NCBI GenBank assembly: GCA_046350935.1 | Contig: JAXLZK010000016.1 | Span: forward strand, 1 to 64,000 | Source: Nitrobium sp046350935 | GTDB lineage: Bacteria; Nitrospirota; Thermodesulfovibrionia; Thermodesulfovibrionales; Dissulfurispiraceae | DNA length: 64,000 nucleotides | Reading direction: 5' to 3' | Shown here: positions 60,294-64,000 of the stretch, in pieces | How positions within the stretch are numbered: the first letter of the stretch is position 1 | Layout of the letters: the number at the start of each line of letters is the position of its first letter | Position numbers and translations under genes: made by a program | The notes under the pieces: model-generated | What the model was told of the DNA's origin: nothing | Databases searched by the model: none | What the model saw: only the letters and a program-made list of their open reading frames with translations

Positions 60294-61067
60294 ATGAGCT
60301 TCAAAACAAAAGAGAAAGAGGAAGCAATCGTTGCACAAAGAGCCTTGCCGTGGGTCATTCCAGCCCAGTGCGAAGGCTGTGCCGAGTGCGTCAATGCGTG
60401 TCCTGTCCACGGGCTCGATATGTGGGAGACGGAGAACAAAGGAATTTTCATTCCATGGCTCTCAAACCCCGATGCCTGTATAGGCTGCGGCAAATGCGAG
60501 CGTGCCTGTACGTGGGGTGCCGTCAGTCTCACCTCCTACGTCGAGGACGCACGGGTTCGGTTTCTCACGAAGAGGCCGTGCGGGTTGCTCCTGTCGGATG
60601 AGAAGAGGAAAATCAACCTCAGAGACGTCGCATCCCGGAAAATCGCCGTCATCCTCTGTATGGACTGCAGATTGAGCATTGAGACCATCCTCCAGCACAA
60701 CAGGGATAATGCGTATATCGTCCGGAACGCAGGGCTGCTTATCGACAATTCCGAGCTCCGCTCCCTCGTATTTTCCTCAGAGCTTTTCAAAGTAGAAGAA
60801 ATACTGCTCATAGGACACAGGGACTGCGGAATCCGGGAGGCGAATGTACGGTTGCTGGCGGAGGAGCTCGAAAAAAAGCTGCATCATGCAGATGACGGCG
60901 CTGACAGGAAAAGCATCAAGGCGATACTCAAGAGCTTCAGGGACCCCGAGGCAAACGTACGGAAGCAGGCGGAGACCATCCGGAAATCGAAACTGCTTCC
61001 CGGGGACATACCGATATCCGGGATCATGTACGAGGAGTTTACCGGGAACATATTCAAGCTCTTCTGA
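60294..61067 (+). CDS. Two-cluster ferredoxin fused to a beta-class carbonic anhydrase domain
   Basis: A 257-residue fusion. Residues 18-80: two [4Fe-4S] sites, CEGCAECVNACP (C26, C29, C32, C36) and CIGCGKCERACT (C62, C65, C68, C72). Residues about 115-257: beta-carbonic-anhydrase domain with zinc ligands C122 (CMDCR, giving the C-x-D-x-R motif with D124 and R126) and GHRDCG (H175, C178), and YIVRNAGLL between. The 53-residue spacing between the Cys and His ligands matches small Cab-type enzymes. Reaction expected: CO2 hydration, but the cluster domain implies electron transfer or redox control at the same protein. ATG lies 7 bases after GGGGAGG. Confidence 0.88.
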   Translation: MSFKTKEKEEAIVAQRALPWVIPAQCEGCAECVNACPVHGLDMWETENKGIFIPWLSNPDACIGCGKCERACTWGAVSLTSYVEDARVRFLTKRPCGLLLSDEKRKINLRDVASRKIAVILCMDCRLSIETILQHNRDNAYIVRNAGLLIDNSELRSLVFSSELFKVEEILLIGHRDCGIREANVRLLAEELEKKLHHADDGADRKSIKAILKSFRDPEANVRKQAETIRKSKLLPGDIPISGIMYEEFTGNIFKLF

Positions 61068-61156
61068 TCTCCCTTGCTTGCAGGAGGAGTGCGGGTCCTT
61101 TAATTTTACCGCCTGTCTGAACAAGAGGGGCCATATTTTGATAAGGAGGAGAACTC

Positions 61157-62035
61157 ATGAAAACGACCATAGAAGATCTGGAAACAGTGGAAGCAGCGGT
61201 GACCATCCTTGTGGATAACACCATAATGGAGCTGATCCCGGGGAGCACGATGATCAGCCGTCTCTCCAAGCCGAGCGCGAGCTTTATCGCCGAGCACGGC
61301 TTCTCTGCCTTGATAGAAACGGAGGACAAGAAAATACTCGTCGATACGGGAGCGACAGGGATTGCCCTGGACCACAACCTCGGTCTTGTCGGCTTGACCG
61401 TTGACGATATCGATGTCGTCTTCCTTTCCCATGGGCACAATGACCATACGGGAGGACTCCATAAGGTGAAAGGGAAGATCATAGCGCATCCGGACTCGTT
61501 CTTTCAACGCTATCTCGTGCCCAAGGAGGGAGTGAGCTATGACCTGACGAGCCCGCATCTCGACCCGCAAAAACACTCAGCGGAGTTTCACAAAGAGCCG
61601 GTCAAGCTGTCGGCGGGCGTCATCACCACAGGGGAGGTGCCGCGGATTCACGAATGGGAGGAGTTGAACATTTTCAGAATAAAGAAGAACGATGCACTGC
61701 TCTCCGACAGGGTTCTCGATGACCAGGGAATAATAATCAACACCCGAAAAGGGCTTGTTGTCATTGCGGGATGCAGTCATGCCGGGATCATCAATACGAT
61801 AGAGCAGGCAATAAAGGTGACCGGCGTACAGAGCGTCCACTGCGTCATCGGAGGATTTCATCTGATAGGGCCGGGAGAAAGCAAAATTGAAAGGACGATA
61901 GAGGAATTGAGGCGACTCAAGGTACAGAAGATAGTTCCTATTCACTGCACCGGCTTCGAGGCGATCAAGAGGATTTCCATCGCAATGCCGAACGAATTCG
62001 AATACGGTACCGCGGGATGCAGAATGTCTTTCTGA
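61157..62035 (+). CDS. COG1237-type metallo-beta-lactamase-fold hydrolase
   Basis: A 292-residue MBL-fold protein: metal motif SHGHNDHTGG (91-100), GCSHAGIINTIEQA, GGFHLIGPG and a final IHCTGFEAI. This pattern is that of COG1237, whose best-known annotation is a methanopterin-related dihydropterin-ribofuranosyl-aminobenzene-phosphate synthase; most bacterial members are uncharacterised. ATG follows AAGGAGGAGAACTC. Last gene of the cassette, closed by the terminator at 62038-62081. Confidence 0.88.
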   Translation: MKTTIEDLETVEAAVTILVDNTIMELIPGSTMISRLSKPSASFIAEHGFSALIETEDKKILVDTGATGIALDHNLGLVGLTVDDIDVVFLSHGHNDHTGGLHKVKGKIIAHPDSFFQRYLVPKEGVSYDLTSPHLDPQKHSAEFHKEPVKLSAGVITTGEVPRIHEWEELNIFRIKKNDALLSDRVLDDQGIIINTRKGLVVIAGCSHAGIINTIEQAIKVTGVQSVHCVIGGFHLIGPGESKIERTIEELRRLKVQKIVPIHCTGFEAIKRISIAMPNEFEYGTAGCRMSF

Positions 62036-62037
62036 TG

Positions 62038-62081
62038 AAAGGGGCCGGACTCCTGCACCCCCCGAGCCCGGCCCTTTTTTG
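62038..62081 (+). terminator. Intrinsic terminator of the cassette
   Basis: GGGCCGG (62042-62048) pairs with CCGGCCC (62068-62074), followed by six T. It separates the cassette from the convergent gspG. Confidence 0.85.
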
Positions 62082-62102
62082 CCGCAGACGGAATACTATC
62101 TT

Positions 62103-62534
62103 TCATTCCCAGCTATTTACGTCCTTGTCCTCGCCATCCCCCCCCGGCCTGCCGTCCCGGCCGAAGGTGTACAAGTCGTACTCCCCATGAGTACCGGGAC
62201 TCTGATACACATAGGGCCTTGTCCAGGGATCGAGGGGGACCGCATTCTTTTTCAGGTAGGGTCCCTCCCATTTTTCCTCGCCCGGATTCGTCACGAGGGC
62301 GGCAAGCCCCTGCTCGGTGGTAGGATATGCTCCGATGTCCAGACGGTACTGGTCGAGGGCCTGCCCCAACAACTCTATCTGCGCTTTTGCTGCAGAGGCC
62401 TTCCCCTTCCCCAGCTTGGGAAACAGACGGGGGGCCACCAGGGCGGCAAGCAGTCCGATAATGACCATAACCACCAGCAGCTCCACCAAGGTAAACCCTT
62501 TTCCATTCGAGAGCATTTTCCTTGTCGAATCCAT
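62103..62534 (-). CDS. gspG: Type II secretion major pseudopilin GspG
   Basis: A 143-residue major pseudopilin: KGFTLVELLVVMVIIGLLAA with Glu at +5, GAYPTTEQGLAALV, PLDPWTRPYVYQSPGTHGEY and DLYTFGRDG with the calcium-site acids of GspG near the C-terminus. ATG has AGGAGGAG upstream. It is separate from the other pseudopilin genes (52.4-53.3 kb) and divergent from gspD. Confidence 0.96.
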   Translation of the reverse strand: MDSTRKMLSNGKGFTLVELLVVMVIIGLLAALVAPRLFPKLGKGKASAAKAQIELLGQALDQYRLDIGAYPTTEQGLAALVTNPGEEKWEGPYLKKNAVPLDPWTRPYVYQSPGTHGEYDLYTFGRDGRPGGDGEDKDVNSWE

Positions 62535-62643
62535 GAATCTCCTCCTCTTTGTACGAACCTACAATACTAAACCTAACAGATTCAGGTGAAGAATTCAACA
62601 AAGAGCGCCCGGAAAGAGAGCCTGTTTTCCCTCATTTCTCATA

Positions 62644-62671
62644 TTGCTTTTTCCTTTTATTTTGTTATTAT
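62644..62671 (+). promoter_or_regulatory. Possible promoter of gspD
   Basis: TTGCTT (62644-62649), 16-base spacer, TATTAT (62666-62671). Confidence 0.4.
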
Positions 62672-62712
62672 TAAAGCTAGGACGAAACGTTTGTTCCTTT
62701 TGAGGAGGCTCC

Positions 62713-64000
62713 TTGCGCAGATCCATCGGAATCCCGCTCCTGTTCGCCGCCGCCGCCTTTCTGTCGGGTACTCCCGTCCCTCCCTTTTCCCTGCATGCGC
62801 TCGCACAGGTCGAAGCTCCGCCGCCGCAGCCGGAAGCCCCCCCTGCACCGGCCCCCGCTCCCGCGCCGGAGGCGTCCCCTCCGTCCAAGGGAGAGCCCTC
62901 TCCTCAGAAGCCGCCGCCCTCATCGCTGGAAGCGCCTCAGGCGCCGCCTTCGGCTCAGCAGCCTTCCCAAAGGCCCCAGGCGGTACAGCCGCCAAGCACC
63001 TCTTCTCCCGGGCAGGCCAGGCACTCCCTGGTAAACGGGAAAAAGGAGGAGGTCACCTTCTTTTTCGACGATGCCGACATCTTTGAGGTTGCGCAGACCG
63101 TCTTCGGAGAGGTGCTGAAGGTCAATTATATAATCGACCCCAAGGTCAAAGGGAGAGTCAACTTCAGGACGACGTCTCCCATCCACCGCGACCGGATCCT
63201 CTCCGTGATGGAGATTATCTTCAGGCTGAACGGCATCGCGATTGTCGAGGAGGGGGGCATTTACCGCATCATTCCCATCGGAGACATCGTAAAGGAGCCG
63301 GCCCCCATTCTCTTCGGGAGCACGCCGGAATCGGTAGAATTGAAGGGGACCGCCATCGTCCAGGTCGTGCCTCTCCAATATATAAGCTCCACCGAGATGA
63401 CCAAAGTGCTGACGCCCCTGCTGACGCAGGGGGGATCCCTCCTCGACGTTCCGAAGAAAAACTTCATTATTATCGCGGATACGGATGCGAATGTGAAGAG
63501 GCTCCTCCAGCTTGTCGGCATGTTCGACGAAAATACGTACAAGGACGTCAGCCAGCCGAAGATCTACGTCTACCCCTTGCAGTACAGCAAGGCCGACCAC
63601 GTCTCGAAGATCTTGCAGCAGGTCTTTCTCGGAACGTCCGCAGCAGCGGCGCAGGTCCGGAGGACCGCAGCAACCACCGCTGCGACAACCACCCCAACGA
63701 CAACAACAAGAACGCCGCAGCCGGCACCCGCCCCGCAGCCGGCGCCGGCTCTTCCGGCGACGCCCGAAGAGCCGATCGTAGCCCCGGGCACCAAGATATT
63801 TCCCGACGAGGTCACGAATTCAATCGTTATGTATGCATCCCCGGTTGACTATGTTCTCATCCAAGGGACGATCCGGCAGATCGACATCATACCCCGCCAG
63901 GTGATGATAGAGGCCCTCGTCGCCTCGGTCACCCTCACGGACAACCTGCGGTTCGGAATCCAGTGGTCCCTCGATACGGATATCAACATCACCAACATTA
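62713..64000 (+). CDS. gspD: Type II secretion secretin GspD, N-terminal part (cut by window edge)
   Basis: Outer-membrane secretin, about 429 residues visible. Signal peptide of about 30 residues, then a Pro/Ala/Gln-rich linker (about 35-105), the N0 domain (TFFFDDADIFEVAQTVFGEV, VNYIIDPKVKG) and N1/N2-type repeats (VVPLQYISSTEM; YVYPLQYSKADHVSKIL). A second low-complexity stretch rich in Thr/Pro/Ala follows around residues 310-350. The gate domains lie beyond the edge. Start is TTG at 62713-62715 with GAGGAGG in front; no ATG is near. The Pro-rich N-terminal linker is longer than usual. Confidence 0.92.
   Translation, partial: MRRSIGIPLLFAAAAFLSGTPVPPFSLHALAQVEAPPPQPEAPPAPAPAPAPEASPPSKGEPSPQKPPPSSLEAPQAPPSAQQPSQRPQAVQPPSTSSPGQARHSLVNGKKEEVTFFFDDADIFEVAQTVFGEVLKVNYIIDPKVKGRVNFRTTSPIHRDRILSVMEIIFRLNGIAIVEEGGIYRIIPIGDIVKEPAPILFGSTPESVELKGTAIVQVVPLQYISSTEMTKVLTPLLTQGGSLLDVPKKNFIIIADTDANVKRLLQLVGMFDENTYKDVSQPKIYVYPLQYSKADHVSKILQQVFLGTSAAAAQVRRTAATTAATTTPTTTTRTPQPAPAPQPAPALPATPEEPIVAPGTKIFPDEVTNSIVMYASPVDYVLIQGTIRQIDIIPRQVMIEALVASVTLTDNLRFGIQWSLDTDINITNI

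Overview
The window looks like a draft scaffold (a 100-base run of N at 14623-14722) from an anaerobic or microaerophilic Gram-negative bacterium of moderately high GC. A tungsten-type aldehyde:ferredoxin oxidoreductase, rubredoxin, a ferritin-like diiron protein, several ferredoxin/radical-SAM proteins, a type II secretion system, PilZ and a sigma-54 activator suggest a lineage such as Nitrospirota or Desulfobacterota. That placement is inference; no rRNA is present. Almost the whole window is chromosomal housekeeping sequence. No insertion sequence, phage or CRISPR array was seen.

Layout. 1-7230 (minus): a PyrR-controlled pyrimidine operon, pyrR-pyrB-pyrC-TPR protein-carA-membrane protein-carB, with a strong promoter, a PyrR-binding loop and an intrinsic attenuator. 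The carB part changes abruptly to an extreme codon usage and may be chimeric. 7368-10906 (plus): ilvB-ilvN and a short LeuA/NifV/Re-citrate-synthase-like enzyme. 11290-13310: CorC-like protein, rubredoxin and ferritin-like protein. 13373-18851 (minus): dapB, yacG, a gapped small secreted protein, a PRC-barrel protein, a TIKI/TraB-like secreted protein and a DeaD helicase with a long leader. 19246-22202: glyQS. 22334-25167 (minus): rplU-rpmA-obgE-proB. 25394-36594: mixed housekeeping genes (FmdB-like, two unusual methyltransferases, nadA, lytic transglycosylase, hemW, Deg protease, tilS, tRNA-Ser, DUF2155 lipoprotein, orphan HSDR_N domain). 36732-42346: YchF-like GTPase, an aldehyde oxidoreductase/class II aldolase pair, an orphan MurC-like ligase and tRNA-Val.

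42432-47794: a CopD-like membrane protein, a secreted beta-helix protein behind a textbook sigma-54 promoter, a decayed SLH-domain gene, YhcH and PilZ proteins, and an NtrC-type activator that could drive the sigma-54 promoter. 47930-56044 (minus): type II secretion genes gspE-F-H-I-J-K-L-M-C. The remaining parts, gspG (minus) and gspD (plus, cut by the right edge), lie at 62.1-64.0 kb. Between the two halves sit a secreted metzincin-like protease with a coupled partner gene, and a separately regulated cassette.

The most interesting locus is 58179-62081: a HutC/UTRA-type GntR regulator with two CxxC pairs, a 15-base operator-like repeat in front of both the regulator and the following genes, two FMN-binding split-barrel proteins, a two-cluster ferredoxin fused to a beta-class carbonic anhydrase domain, and a COG1237-type metallo-beta-lactamase-fold hydrolase, closed by a strong terminator. 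I know of no named system with this composition. A redox or one-carbon/CO2-linked function is inference only.
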